A stretch of DNA of 39,038 nucleotides, from positions 497,881 through 536,918 of the forward strand of contig NZ_PZJO01000004.1 of assembly GCF_003206575.1 (NCBI RefSeq), given 5' to 3'. A program made the position numbers and the translations under genes. Shown here piece after piece: positions 26,466 to 34,621 of this stretch. Numbering within the stretch: the stretch's first letter is position 1; each line of letters opens with the position of its first letter. A model generated the notes under the pieces. It saw nothing but the letters and a program-made list of their open reading frames with translations, did no database searches and was not told where the DNA came from. Source of the DNA: Salinicola endophyticus. Its GTDB lineage: Bacteria; Pseudomonadota; Gammaproteobacteria; Pseudomonadales; Halomonadaceae.

Positions 26466-26774
26466 TTAGCGGGCGCCTGCGCCTTGCGCGCGGGCCTGTG
26501 CCTTCTCTTTGTGTTTGACCAGCTGGCGGTCCAGCTTGTCGGTCAGGGCGTCGATCGCGGCATACATGTCGATATCGCTGGCTTCGGCATGAATGTCGCC
26601 GCCCGCTGCGTGTAGCGTGCAAGCCGCTTGCTGACGCTCTTTCTCGATGCTCAACGTCACCTGAACGTTGGTGATGTTGTCGTAGTGGCGCTCCAGACGT
26701 GCGAGTTTCTCGTCGACGTAGTCCCGCAGGGCGTCGGTCAGTTCGACATGGTGGCCGGTGACGTTCACTTGCAT
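26466..26774 (-). CDS. hpf: Ribosome hibernation promoting factor (short HPF)
   Basis: A 102-residue protein of the short HPF type (MQVNVTGHHVELTDALRDYV start, KLARLERHYDNITNVQVTL). It binds the 30S decoding centre in stationary phase and promotes 100S ribosome dimers. The start ATG at 26774 has AGGAG seven bases upstream; the 10-codon upstream extension is not conserved. The C-terminal tail (KHKEKAQARAQGAGAR) is basic and Ala-rich, slightly longer than in E. coli. A -10-like TACAAT lies in the 115-base gap to rpoN. Confidence 0.95.
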   Translation of the reverse strand: MQVNVTGHHVELTDALRDYVDEKLARLERHYDNITNVQVTLSIEKERQQAACTLHAAGGDIHAEASDIDMYAAIDALTDKLDRQLVKHKEKAQARAQGAGAR

Positions 26775-26803
26775 GGCGCGCTCCTGTTGCGGCTTATGTG
26801 GCA

Positions 26804-26809
26804 CCTCTG
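26804..26809 (-). promoter_or_regulatory. Possible hpf promoter -10
   Basis: On the minus strand TACAAT lies about 30 bases before the hpf ATG, and a partial -35 (TTTGCA) occurs about 16 bases upstream of it. This would allow hpf-ptsN-rapZ-ptsO expression independent of rpoN. Confidence 0.4.
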
Positions 26810-26889
26810 ATTGTAACCCTTTTCTCCGCGCTGCAAAGGGATCGCGGACGATTGATCGCCATGCGCTGGCGTGAATTCTAAAAGTTCAA

Positions 26890-28308
26890 TCAAGACAGTC
26901 GCTTACGTTCGCTCGAGGCGGGGATGCCCATGGCCTCGCGGTACTTGGCCACGGTGCGCCGGGCGACGCTGATGTCGGCTTGCGCCAGCAGCTCCACCAG
27001 TTTGCTGTCGGAGAGCGGCTTGCGCGGCGACTCCTCGCCGATCAGCTTCTTCAGACGTGCCCGAATCGCGGTGCTGGAGACGCTGTCGCTCTCGCCGCGT
27101 TGACCCACCTGGCTGGAGAAGAAGTACTTGAGCTCGAACACCCCGCGCGGCGTGTGGATGAACTTCTGCGTGGTCACCCGCGAGATGGTGGATTCGTGCA
27201 TGTCGACGCTGGTGGCGATGTCGGCCAGGATCAGCGGCTTCATCGCCTCTTCGCCGCGCTCGAGGAAGTCGACCTGGCGCGCCATGATCTCGCGCCCCAC
27301 CCGCAACAGGGTGTCGTTGCGGCTGGAGAGGCTCTTCATCAGCCAGCGCGCCTCCTGCAGGTGCTGGCGCAGGAAGGTGTTGTCGTCGCTCTTGTCGGCG
27401 CGCCGGATCAGCGCGGCATAGTCGGGCTGGATGCGCAGCCGCGGCAGCGCCTCGGCGTTGAGCTCGATGCGCCAGCCATCGCGGGTCAGGCGTGCCACCA
27501 GATCCGGGATCACATAGTCCTGCTGGCTGTGGTCGAAGGCCTGGCCGGGGCGCGGATCGAGGGTGCGGATGGTGGCGATGACGCGGTCGAGCTCGTCGTC
27601 GTCGAGGCGCAGGCGGCGCTTGAGCTGGCGCCGGTCGTCGCCGGCCAGCGCCTCCAGGAACTGGCGCACCAGGCGCTTGGCCTGGGGCAGCAGTGGGGTA
27701 TCGCCGGGCAGCGCGCCGAGCTGCAGCAGCAGGCATTCGCGCAGATCGCGGGCGCCCACGCCGGTGGGGTCGAACTGCTGCAGACGCAGCAGTACGCGCT
27801 CGAGGTCGGCGCTGGTGCACGGCTCCGAATGCTGCTCGCGCAGCCCCGCGGTGAGCTCGTCGAGGGTGCCCTCGAGATAGCCGTTGGCGTTGATGGCGTC
27901 GATCAGGTAGTCGCCGATGAGCCGTTCGCGGGGATCGAAATCGCCCATGGCGAGCTGCCAGGCGAGATGGTCGTGGAGCGTGGTGCCGGCGGCGTTTCGC
28001 TCCAGGTCCGGCCACTCGTCGGCGCCGGCCGGGGCGGCGCTGGCGGCGATGTCCTGATAGGTGTCGCTCCACTCGCTGTCGAGGGCGAGCTCTTCGGGAA
28101 TATCGCTGGCCCACTCCTCCTCGGGCGTCTCGCTGGCCGCCTGCTCGGCATACTCTTCGTCCAGCTCGAGCATGGGGTTGGCCTCGAGCGCCTGCTGGAT
28201 CTCCTGGCGCAGATCGAGCGTCGACAGCTGCAGCAGCTGGATCGCCTGCTGCAGCTGTGGCGTCATTGTCAGCTGGGCGCCGACACGCAGTTGAAGTGAA
28301 GGTTTCAT
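26890..28308 (-). CDS. rpoN: RNA polymerase sigma-54 factor RpoN
   Basis: The 472-residue sigma-54 directs RNA polymerase to -24/-12 promoters and needs AAA+ activators. Visible parts are the Gln/Leu-rich region I (QLTMTPQLQQAIQLLQLSTLDL begins near residue 12), the acidic region II at about 50-115, the core-binding and HTH regions, and the RpoN box ARRTVAKYR at about residues 449-457. The ATG at 28308 matches the usual MKPSLQLR start; another in-frame ATG lies two codons upstream at 28314. Neither has a strong ribosome site. It heads the hpf-ptsN-rapZ-ptsO group, and a sigma-54-type promoter faces it about 100 bases upstream. Confidence 0.97.
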   Translation of the reverse strand: MKPSLQLRVGAQLTMTPQLQQAIQLLQLSTLDLRQEIQQALEANPMLELDEEYAEQAASETPEEEWASDIPEELALDSEWSDTYQDIAASAAPAGADEWPDLERNAAGTTLHDHLAWQLAMGDFDPRERLIGDYLIDAINANGYLEGTLDELTAGLREQHSEPCTSADLERVLLRLQQFDPTGVGARDLRECLLLQLGALPGDTPLLPQAKRLVRQFLEALAGDDRRQLKRRLRLDDDELDRVIATIRTLDPRPGQAFDHSQQDYVIPDLVARLTRDGWRIELNAEALPRLRIQPDYAALIRRADKSDDNTFLRQHLQEARWLMKSLSSRNDTLLRVGREIMARQVDFLERGEEAMKPLILADIATSVDMHESTISRVTTQKFIHTPRGVFELKYFFSSQVGQRGESDSVSSTAIRARLKKLIGEESPRKPLSDSKLVELLAQADISVARRTVAKYREAMGIPASSERKRLS

Positions 28309-28410
28309 GGACATGGCATGGACACGGGAAAGGGCCGCGGTGGCCGTCGATAGGTTAACCCTACGTTACTGACTGCCCCGGTGGGATGCAACGCTTTGAG
28401 CGCTAACTTT

Positions 28411-28427
28411 ATGCAAGAAATATGCCA
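28411..28427 (-). promoter_or_regulatory. Sigma-54 (-24/-12) promoter candidate facing rpoN
   Basis: The minus strand reads TGGCAT-ATTTC-TTGCAT, matching the sigma-54 consensus TGGCAC-N5-TTGCW at all but one position with correct GG-N10-GC spacing. It points toward rpoN, with a predicted start near 28401 and a leader of about 93 bases. This suggests sigma-54 autoregulation; function is inference. Confidence 0.6.
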
Positions 28428-28528
28428 CGGTACGTTCGACTTGGGTGTGCAGAGGCTTTGAGAGGTGCGCCGCCCGCCGCGAGTGACGCAGCGGGCTGGG
28501 GAGGCGGAAGGGCCTTGGCGCGACGCTG

Positions 28529-28546
28529 GACTTTGTAAGCAAAGTC
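28529..28546. other. 7-bp hairpin in the rpoN upstream region
   Basis: GACTTTG-TAAG-CAAAGTC forms a perfect 7-bp stem with a 4-base loop, flanked by GC-rich sequence. It could be part of a repeat element or a protein-binding site upstream of the sigma-54 promoter. Confidence 0.5.
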
Positions 28547-28583
28547 GGCGAGCGAAGGCTAGGCCGGAGCGCGTGGCTAAGAC

Positions 28584-28684
28584 AAAATCGGCGAAAACGG
28601 ACCGGTCTGGCGCTCCAGTTTACGGGGAGTAAATGAGCATTTTGACGGGGGCGCCGACCTCGGGCTGGCGATCCCGCCGATTTT
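28584..28684. other. Nested inverted-repeat structure (three stacked stems), unknown function
   Basis: An outer pair AAAATCGGCG / CGCCGATTTT (28584-28593 with 28675-28684) encloses a middle pair GGTC-t-GGCGCTCC / GGGGCGCC-GACC (28604-28616 with 28648-28659, one bulge and one G-U), which encloses a hairpin TTTAC-GGGGA-GTAAA (28619-28633). On the minus strand the outer arm ends in TTTTGTCTT, so the element could end lptB transcripts, act as an RNA structure, or be a REP/MITE-like repeat. Confidence 0.55.
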
Positions 28685-28725
28685 TAACGCCGAATTGTCG
28701 AGCGCAGGCAGTTTTTGTGTCGAGT

Positions 28726-29451
28726 CTAGAGTCGGAACTCGTGCCCCAGATAGACATCGCGCACGCGCTGATTGTCGAGGATCGCCTCCGGGCGCCCCTC
28801 GGCGATGATCTGTCCATCGCCGACGATGTAGGCGTTGTCGCAGATATCCAGTGTCTCGCGCACGTTGTGGTCGGTGATCAGCACGCCGATCTCACGATCC
28901 CGCAGCTGGCGGATGATGTTCTTGATATCGCCCACCGAGATCGGATCGACCCCGGCGAAGGGTTCGTCGAGCAGCACGAAGGCGGGCTCGGTGGCCAGTG
29001 CCCGGGCGATCTCCACCCGCCGCCGCTCGCCACCGGAGAGCGACATGCCCAGGTTGTCGCGGATATGGTCGACGTGGAAATCGCCCAGCAGCTGCTCCAG
29101 GCGGTCGCGGCGCCCGGCGCGGTCGAGATCCCGGCGCGTCTCCAGAATGGCCATGATGTTGTCGGCGACGCTGAGCTTGCGGAAGATCGAGGCCTCCTGC
29201 GGCAGGTAGCCGATGCCGGCGCGGGCGCGCTCGTGCATCGGCGCGCGGCTCAGGTCGCGATCGTCGATGTGCACGCTGCCGGCGTCGGACTTGACCAGCC
29301 CCACGATCATGTAGAAGGAGGTGGTCTTGCCCGCGCCGTTGGGGCCGAGCAGGCCGACGATGCTGCCCTGGCGCAGGGTCAGGCTGAAGTCGTGGACGAC
29401 TCGACGCCCCTTGTAGCTCTTGGCCAGATTGGCGGCCGTTAGCGTTTTCAT
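28726..29451 (-). CDS. lptB: LPS export ABC transporter ATP-binding protein LptB
   Basis: A 241-residue ATPase that powers LPS extraction from the inner membrane with LptF and LptG. Walker A is GPNGAGKT at residues 36-43, the signature is [16 protein letters not shown], and Walker B is [12 protein letters not shown]. LptB-specific flavour is seen in [14 protein letters not shown] and [20 protein letters not shown] lies nine bases before the ATG. It follows lptA by 31 bases. lptF and lptG are not in the window, as normal. Confidence 0.96.
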   Translation of the reverse strand: MKTLTAANLAKSYKGRRVVHDFSLTLRQGSIVGLLGPNGAGKTTSFYMIVGLVKSDAGSVHIDDRDLSRAPMHERARAGIGYLPQEASIFRKLSVADNIMAILETRRDLDRAGRRDRLEQLLGDFHVDHIRDNLGMSLSGGERRRVEIARALATEPAFVLLDEPFAGVDPISVGDIKNIIRQLRDREIGVLITDHNVRETLDICDNAYIVGDGQIIAEGRPEAILDNQRVRDVYLGHEFRL

Positions 29452-29482
29452 CGCTGGATTCCTTGCCTCGCGAAAGGGTGCG

Positions 29483-30013
29483 TCACTGCGTCTGCTGGCG
29501 CGGCGTGAGCGTCATGCGCACGCGGCCGTCGCCGCTGCCATCGCCACTGGTGCTGGAGCGCGCATTGACCCTGCGCGAGTTGAGATAGTACTCGACATAG
29601 GCGCCATCGAAGGTGTCGCGTGCCTGGTGCAGTTCGGCGTGACCGATCAGCTCGACCCGGCGCTCGGCGGCGTGGTAGATGATCTTGTCGCCCCAGCCCT
29701 TGACCAGGGCTTCGTCGGGGGCGGGCTTCTGCTCCAGATAGGCGCGCTCGCCACCGCCACCGGTAGCGGTCACCAGGCTGACTTCGCCATTCTTGCCGCG
29801 CTTGATCTCCACTCGAGCGGCCTTGAGCTGCATGCTGCCCTGCTGCATGTCGACCTTGCCGGTATAGACGGCGGTGCCTTGGCGATCGTCGAGTTCGAGC
29901 TGGTCGGCGGCGATCTCGATCGGCGCCGAGGCGTCGCTCTCCAGCGCCAGGGCGGGCAGGCTGGAGAGTCCCAGTGCGGTCAAGACCAGCAGTTGGCCGA
30001 GTTCTCGCCTCAT
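29483..30013 (-). CDS. lptA: LPS transport periplasmic protein LptA
   Basis: The 176-residue protein has a signal peptide ([18 protein letters not shown], cut near ALA-LES at residue 24) and an OstA-type beta-jellyroll ([46 protein letters not shown]). It forms the periplasmic bridge carrying LPS from LptC to LptD. Its ATG overlaps the lptC stop in an ATGA. The tail after about residue 155 is Ser/Gly-rich and flexible. Confidence 0.95.
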   Translation of the reverse strand: MRRELGQLLVLTALGLSSLPALALESDASAPIEIAADQLELDDRQGTAVYTGKVDMQQGSMQLKAARVEIKRGKNGEVSLVTATGGGGERAYLEQKPAPDEALVKGWGDKIIYHAAERRVELIGHAELHQARDTFDGAYVEYYLNSRRVNARSSTSGDGSGDGRVRMTLTPRQQTQ

Positions 30014-30606
30014 GATCCTTGATCCTCAGATTGCTGTGGCAGGCGGCCCTGCACGTTATCGGTCAGACGCATGCGGTTCTGGTTGATCCAGGCGTCGAAG
30101 CGATCGCCACGCATGGTCTGGTTATGCTGACGCAAGACGGAGGAGGTGTCACTCCAGGCGTGCGCGCTGCGGTTGTCGTAGTGGAGGGTCTGGGTCTCCA
30201 GGCTCCAGGCCTTGGTCGGCTGCACCAGGCGTGCGTTGCCCTCGAGGGTGAGCAGGTTGCCGTTATCGGCCAGCCGGCCCTGGTCGCCGGTGATCTGCCA
30301 CTCACGCTGATCGTCGTCGATCAGATAGCCGTGGGGCTTCTCGGCCCGGATCACGTCGTCGACCGGGGTGTGCACCATGCGCGGCGTATCGAGGCGCTGA
30401 TAGGCACGGCCCTGCTCGTCGAAGCGCGTCATTCGCGCATCTTCGAGAAAATAGTCCGGCTCGCCGGCGGGATCGCTGGGCGCCGGTGCCGGGGCGCGCT
30501 CGTTGCGCTGGTCGAGATAGGCGAGCCCGCCACCGAGGGCCAGCAGCAGGGCCAGCAGGCCGAGGCGGCGCCACCAGGGGGAGCGAGTTCGTGGCGTGGC
30601 TGTCAC
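30010..30606 (-). CDS. lptC: LPS export protein LptC
   Basis: A bitopic protein of 198 residues with one membrane helix (WWRRLGLLALLLALGGGLAY, about residues 11-30) and a periplasmic jellyroll that receives LPS from LptBFG and hands it to LptA. Start choice matters. The longest frame begins with ATG at 30642, one base after the kdsD stop and lacking a ribosome site, whereas the GTG at 30606 has a strong AAGGAG five bases upstream. I take the GTG. Motifs such as YFLEDARMTRFDEQG and WSLETQTLHYDNRS fit the family. In Pseudomonas kdsC would lie between kdsD and lptC; here only 37 bases separate them. Confidence 0.9.
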   Translation of the reverse strand: MTATPRTRSPWWRRLGLLALLLALGGGLAYLDQRNERAPAPAPSDPAGEPDYFLEDARMTRFDEQGRAYQRLDTPRMVHTPVDDVIRAEKPHGYLIDDDQREWQITGDQGRLADNGNLLTLEGNARLVQPTKAWSLETQTLHYDNRSAHAWSDTSSVLRQHNQTMRGDRFDAWINQNRMRLTDNVQGRLPQQSEDQGS

Positions 30607-30643
30607 GCGATCTCCTTCGGCATCGGGGTTAGCAGCGACCATC

Positions 30644-31621
30644 TCAGATCACGCCGCTGCGCAGCAGGTCGTGCATGTGCAGGGCGCCGATCGGGCATCC
30701 CGCCTCGACCACCGCCAGTGCGGTGATCATGTTGTCCTCCATGATGCGCACCGCCTCGGCGGCGAGCATGTCCGGGGCTGCCGTCTTGCCGCCGCGGGTC
30801 ATGACGTCATCGACCTTCAGCAGGTCGAAATCGCCACGCTGGTCCAGCGTGCGGCGCAGGTCGCCGTCGGTGTAGACACCGACCAGGCGCTGATGTTCAT
30901 CCACCACGCAGGTGAAGCCCATGCCCTTGCGCGTCATCTCCAGCAGGGCCACGCGCAGGGGGCTGCCGGCGGGCACGCAAGGCAGTCGCTCGCCGCCATG
31001 CATCAGATCGCTGACGCGCAGCAGCAGCCGCTTGCCCAGGGTGCCACCGGGGTGCGAGAGGGCGAAATCCTCGGGGCTGAAGCCGCGCGCTTCGAGCAGG
31101 GCCAGAGCCAGGGCGTCGCCCATCGCCAGGGCTGCGGTGGTCGACGAGGTGGGGGCGAGGTCGTGCGGGCAGGCCTCGCGCGAGACGCCCGCATCGATAT
31201 GCACGTCGCTGTAGCGCGCCAGGGTCGAGTGGGGGCGGCCGGTGAGGCTGATCAGCGGTGCGCCCAGGCGCTTGAACAGTGCGATCAGGCCAGTGATCTC
31301 CTGGGTCTCGCCGGAGTTGGAGAGGGCGATCACCACGTCACCCTCGGTCACCATGCCCAGATCGCCGTGACTGGCCTCGCCGGGGTGCAGATAGAAGGCC
31401 GGCGAGCCGGTGCTGGCAAAGGTGGCCGCCATCTTTCGCGCAATATGCCCGGACTTGCCCATACCGGTGACGATGATCCGACCGCGGCACTCGAGCAGCG
31501 TGCGACAGGCGTGGTCGAAGCTGACATCGAGCTTGTCGATCAGCTCGTTCAGGGCCTGCTGCTCGAGGGTGAGGGTGCGCCGGGCGCTGGCGCGGAAGTC
31601 GAAGGTGGCGTCGTGGATCAT
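30644..31621 (-). CDS. kdsD: D-arabinose 5-phosphate isomerase KdsD
   Basis: The 325-residue enzyme converts ribulose 5-phosphate to arabinose 5-phosphate, the first step to KDO for LPS. The SIS domain has GRIIVTGMGKSGHIARKMAATF and ALSNSGETQEI; two CBS domains follow (about residues 205-325), with LVGVYTDGDLRRTLDQ in the first. The HPGEASHGDLGM stretch carries active-site histidines. It is first in the kdsD-lptC-lptA-lptB group, divergent from mlaF. Length is normal (328 in E. coli). Confidence 0.95.
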   Translation of the reverse strand: MIHDATFDFRASARRTLTLEQQALNELIDKLDVSFDHACRTLLECRGRIIVTGMGKSGHIARKMAATFASTGSPAFYLHPGEASHGDLGMVTEGDVVIALSNSGETQEITGLIALFKRLGAPLISLTGRPHSTLARYSDVHIDAGVSREACPHDLAPTSSTTAALAMGDALALALLEARGFSPEDFALSHPGGTLGKRLLLRVSDLMHGGERLPCVPAGSPLRVALLEMTRKGMGFTCVVDEHQRLVGVYTDGDLRRTLDQRGDFDLLKVDDVMTRGGKTAAPDMLAAEAVRIMEDNMITALAVVEAGCPIGALHMHDLLRSGVI

Positions 31622-31735
31622 GGTCCTGCTCTGTGATTCTGCTGTGTCACGGTGAGTGGCCGGGGCGGGAGCGAAGCCTCGGCTGCCGCGCGGGCATCGG
31701 GTGGCGTCCGGGCGCGGACACGCTAGGGTTTAGTC

Positions 31736-31741
31736 AGTATA
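31736..31741 (-). promoter_or_regulatory. Possible kdsD promoter -10 (TATACT)
   Basis: TATACT on the minus strand lies about 115 bases before the kdsD ATG in the 264-bp divergent region. No convincing -35 is seen at 17 bases. Confidence 0.3.
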
Positions 31742-31801
31742 CCGTTGATCGCCTGCACTTTGGGCACTCGCTGCCGCGGCGGGGCAAGATCGCGCTTGAC
31801 G

Positions 31802-31815
31802 ATGAGCATGCTCAT
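31802..31815. promoter_or_regulatory. 14-bp perfect palindrome upstream of mlaF, possible operator
   Basis: ATGAGCA-TGCTCAT is a perfect palindrome about 28 bases upstream of a TACAAT -10-like element (31843-31848) and 71 bases before the mlaF ATG. Its position near a presumed -35 region fits a repressor or activator site, but no regulator is identified. Confidence 0.3.
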
Positions 31816-31842
31816 GGCTGGCTGCGCTCCGCCAGGTTAGGA

Positions 31843-31848
31843 TACAAT
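31843..31848 (+). promoter_or_regulatory. Possible mlaF promoter -10 (TACAAT)
   Basis: TACAAT, 38 bases before the mlaF ATG. No good -35 hexamer is found at 16-18 bases. Confidence 0.35.
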
Positions 31849-31885
31849 GTTCGATAATCTTTCGAACCAGAGTGGTGGAGGGTGC

Positions 31886-32701
31886 ATGAATGACCCGATT
31901 ATGGTCGAGGTCAAGGATCTGCATTTCGCCCGCGGTAACACCGAGGTGTTTCGCGGCGTCGATCTGCAGATTCCGCTCGGCAAGATAACCGCCATCATGG
32001 GGCCGAGTGGCACCGGCAAGACGACCCTGCTCAAGCTGATCGGCGGGCAGTTGACCCCTGACCGCGGTCAGGTGCTGATCGGGGGGCAGGATGTGCACGA
32101 GCTGCCGCGGCGCTCGCTGTTCAAGCTGCGTCGGCGTATGGGCATGCTGTTCCAGAGCGGCGCGCTGTTCTCCGATCTGGACGTGTTCGAGAACGTGGCC
32201 TTCCCGCTGCGCGTGCACACCGAGCTGCCCAACGCCATGATTCGCGACATCGTGTTGATGAAGCTGCAGGCGGTGGGGCTGCGCGGTGCGCGCCACCTGA
32301 TGCCGTCGGAACTCTCCGGTGGCATGGCGCGGCGTGTGGCGCTGGCGCGGGCGGTGGCGCTGGACCCGGACCTGGTGCTCTACGACGAGCCTTTCGTGGG
32401 CCAGGACCCGATCTCGATGGGTGTTCTGGTGCAACTGATCAAGAAGGTCAATCAGGCGCTGGGGCTGACCGCGATCGTGGTCTCCCACGACATCAAGGAG
32501 ACGCTCTCCATCGCCGACTACGTCTATATCATCGCCGACGGCAAGGTCATGTCTCACGGCACGCCACAGACGCTGGACGTCGACGATGACGCCCACGTCC
32601 GCCAGTTCGTCCATGGTGAGCCCGACGGGCCGGTGCCGTTCCACTATCCGGCGCCGGACTTCTACGACGATATTCTGGCACCCGCGGGGCAGTTTTCATG
32701 A
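31886..32701 (+). CDS. mlaF: Phospholipid transport ABC ATP-binding protein MlaF
   Basis: A 271-residue ATPase of the MlaFEDB inner-membrane complex, which moves phospholipids between membranes and maintains outer-membrane asymmetry. Walker A is GPSGTGKT at residues 39-46, the signature [15 protein letters not shown], and Walker [14 protein letters not shown]. The frame extends 13 codons further upstream, but the ATG at 31886 has GGAGGG close by and gives family length (269 in E. coli). Its stop overlaps mlaE by four bases (ATGA). Confidence 0.96.
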   Translation: MNDPIMVEVKDLHFARGNTEVFRGVDLQIPLGKITAIMGPSGTGKTTLLKLIGGQLTPDRGQVLIGGQDVHELPRRSLFKLRRRMGMLFQSGALFSDLDVFENVAFPLRVHTELPNAMIRDIVLMKLQAVGLRGARHLMPSELSGGMARRVALARAVALDPDLVLYDEPFVGQDPISMGVLVQLIKKVNQALGLTAIVVSHDIKETLSIADYVYIIADGKVMSHGTPQTLDVDDDAHVRQFVHGEPDGPVPFHYPAPDFYDDILAPAGQFS

Positions 32702-33480
32702 TCGATCGTATCGCCGCACTGGGCCGGGGCACGCTCGACGTGCTCATGGCGATCGGGCGCGCCGGACTCTTCCTGGTGCAGTCCGTGTTCTGCCTGCCCT
32801 CGCGCGAGGGTTTCCATCTGTGGCTGCGCCAGATGCACTTCGTTGGGGTGATGTCGGTGGCCATCGTGCTGGTGTCTGGGCTGTTCATCGGCATGGTGCT
32901 GGCACTGCAGGGTTACACCATTCTGGTGGGCTTTGGCGCCGACGAGGCGCTGGGGCAGATGGTAGCGCTGTCGCTGGTGCGTGAGTTGGCACCGGTGGTC
33001 GCGGCGCTGCTGTTCGCCGGCCGCGCGGGCTCGGCGCTGACCGCCGAGATCGGCCTGATGAAGGCCACCGAGCAGCTCACCAGCATGGAGATGATCGGGG
33101 TCGACCCGCTGCGCCGCATCGTCGCGCCGCGGCTGTGGGCCGGTTTCGTGTCGCTGCCGATCCTCACCGTGATCTTCGCGGTGGTCGGTATCTGGGGCGG
33201 CTATCTGGTCGGCGTCGACTGGCTCGGCGTGTATGACGGCTCCTACTGGAGCAACATGCAGGACAGCGTCGACTTCGTCGGCGACGTGCTCAACGGCATG
33301 GTCAAGAGTCTGGTGTTCGGCCTGGTGGTGACCTGGATTGCGGTATTCCAGGGCTATGACCTGGTGCCCACCTCGGAAGGCATTTCACGCGCGACCACCC
33401 GCACGGTGGTCTACGCTTCGCTCGCGGTACTGGGCCTCGATTTCGTGCTCACCGCCTTGATGTTTGGAGATCTCGGATGA
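32698..33480 (+). CDS. mlaE: Phospholipid transport permease MlaE
   Basis: The 260-residue permease has about five or six hydrophobic segments and the MlaE signature region [19 protein letters not shown] followed by [19 protein letters not shown], where the coupling helix lies. It forms the membrane dimer that transports phospholipids with MlaF. Starts and ends with four-base overlaps to mlaF and mlaD. Complete and typical. Confidence 0.96.
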   Translation: MIDRIAALGRGTLDVLMAIGRAGLFLVQSVFCLPSREGFHLWLRQMHFVGVMSVAIVLVSGLFIGMVLALQGYTILVGFGADEALGQMVALSLVRELAPVVAALLFAGRAGSALTAEIGLMKATEQLTSMEMIGVDPLRRIVAPRLWAGFVSLPILTVIFAVVGIWGGYLVGVDWLGVYDGSYWSNMQDSVDFVGDVLNGMVKSLVFGLVVTWIAVFQGYDLVPTSEGISRATTRTVVYASLAVLGLDFVLTALMFGDLG

Positions 33481-33938
33481 AGCGCAATAGCGTCCTCGAA
33501 CTGGGTGTCGGTCTGTTCATGCTGGCCGGCATCCTGGGGCTGGTGTTCCTCGGGCTGCGGGTCAGTGGCCTGAGCTTCGGTGTGCCCCAGAACACCTTCA
33601 CGTTGACGGCCAATTTCGCCAACATCGGCGGGCTGCGCCCGCAGGCGAAAGTGAGCATGTCGGGCGTGCGGATCGGCAAGGTGACCGATATCGAACTCGA
33701 TCCCAAGTGGTTCGACGCCAAGGTCACCATGCAGATCGATGCGCAGTACGACGGCAAGTTCTCCGACGACACCACGGCGGCGATTCTTACTGCCGGCCTG
33801 CTCGGCGAGCAGTACGTCGGCCTGACCGTGGGCGGTTCGCCCAAGATGTTGCACGATGGAGATGTCATTCACGACACCCAGCAGGCGCTGGTGCTGGAGC
33901 AGTTGATCCAGCAGTTCGTGTCGAACATGGCCAAGTGA
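33477..33938 (+). CDS. mlaD: Phospholipid transport MCE-domain protein MlaD
   Basis: A 153-residue protein with one N-terminal membrane helix ([21 protein letters not shown], residues about 7-27) and a single MCE domain ([20 protein letters not shown], about 41-60, [14 protein letters not shown]). It forms a hexameric ring on MlaE through which lipid passes. Its ATG overlaps the mlaE stop. The C-terminal helix after residue 140 is slightly shorter than in E. coli (183 residues total), which is common in this group. Confidence 0.95.
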   Translation: MKRNSVLELGVGLFMLAGILGLVFLGLRVSGLSFGVPQNTFTLTANFANIGGLRPQAKVSMSGVRIGKVTDIELDPKWFDAKVTMQIDAQYDGKFSDDTTAAILTAGLLGEQYVGLTVGGSPKMLHDGDVIHDTQQALVLEQLIQQFVSNMAK

Positions 33939-33958
33939 TCGTAGACAAGGAGTCGATG

Positions 33959-34621
33959 ATGAACGCAACCCGTTTTTACCGCCGCTCTGCCGGCTTCGTG
34001 GCCGCCCTGATGCTGGGGCTGTGTGCCGTGGTGTCCACCGCCCAGGCGCAGACCCAGACGCCCACCGAGGTGATCCGTCAGAGCGTCGATTCGTTGATGT
34101 CGGAGCTCGAGGGCAAGAAGGACTACTACGCCCAGCACGAGGACGAACTGGCCCAGCTGGTCGATAGCAACATGGCGCAGGTCGCCGACTTCCGCTATAT
34201 CGGCGCCAGCGTGATGGGGCGCTACTTCCGGGCGGCGACGCCGGAGCAGCGTTCGCGCTTCGTCAAGGTGTTCCGCAAGACGTTGATCGATACCTACGCC
34301 AAGGGTCTGGTCACCTTCGACTACAAGACCCTGCGGGTGAAGGACGCCGAGGACACCGGCCGCTATGAGGACCAGGCCTCGGTGCCGGTCGAGGTGGTAT
34401 CGACCACCGGCAAGACCTATCCGGTCAGCTTCACCCTGCGCCAGAGCGACGGCCAGTGGAAGGTGATCAACGTGATCGTCAACGGCATCAACCTGGGTCT
34501 GACCTTCCGCAACCAGTTCGATCAGTCGATGCGTGACAACGATCGCGATTTCGACAAGGTGATCGACAACTGGGCGCCGAAGGTCGACACCGATCAGCTC
34601 GAGAAGGGTGGCGATTCGTGA
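33959..34621 (+). CDS. mlaC: Periplasmic phospholipid-binding protein MlaC
   Basis: The 220-residue product has a signal peptide (cut after STAQA, near residue 31) and the MlaC/Ttg2D fold that ferries phospholipid across the periplasm between MlaA and MlaD. Motifs are GRYFRAATPEQRSRFVKVF and VINVIVNGINLGLTFRNQF. Two adjacent ATGs exist at 33956 and 33959; the second is six bases from AAGGAG and preferred. The frame is open far upstream inside mlaD, which is a shadow. Its stop overlaps the mlaB GTG. Confidence 0.94.
   Translation: MNATRFYRRSAGFVAALMLGLCAVVSTAQAQTQTPTEVIRQSVDSLMSELEGKKDYYAQHEDELAQLVDSNMAQVADFRYIGASVMGRYFRAATPEQRSRFVKVFRKTLIDTYAKGLVTFDYKTLRVKDAEDTGRYEDQASVPVEVVSTTGKTYPVSFTLRQSDGQWKVINVIVNGINLGLTFRNQFDQSMRDNDRDFDKVIDNWAPKVDTDQLEKGGDS

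Larger units (their letters stand above)
28309..28725. other. 417-bp rpoN-lptB intergenic region with structured elements and no convincing gene
   Basis: No ORF here looks real. The region holds, in order, a sigma-54-like promoter for rpoN (28411-28427), a GC-rich stretch, a 7-bp hairpin (28529-28546), and a large nested inverted repeat (28584-28684). The words GTCGGCGAGCGAAGGC (28544-28559) and GTCGAGCGCAGGC (28697-28709) are related and flank the large structure, as in dispersed intergenic repeats. Confidence 0.7.

Noticed and set aside
26789-26805. TGGCAC followed by TTGT as a sigma-54 promoter near hpf
   Set aside because: Spacing is one base too long, the GC of the -12 element is missing, and it points away from hpf.
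28633-29442. 269-residue plus-strand ORF across the rpoN-lptB gap and lptB
   Set aside because: Mostly antisense to lptB, with no ribosome site; its start is inside the inverted-repeat structure.
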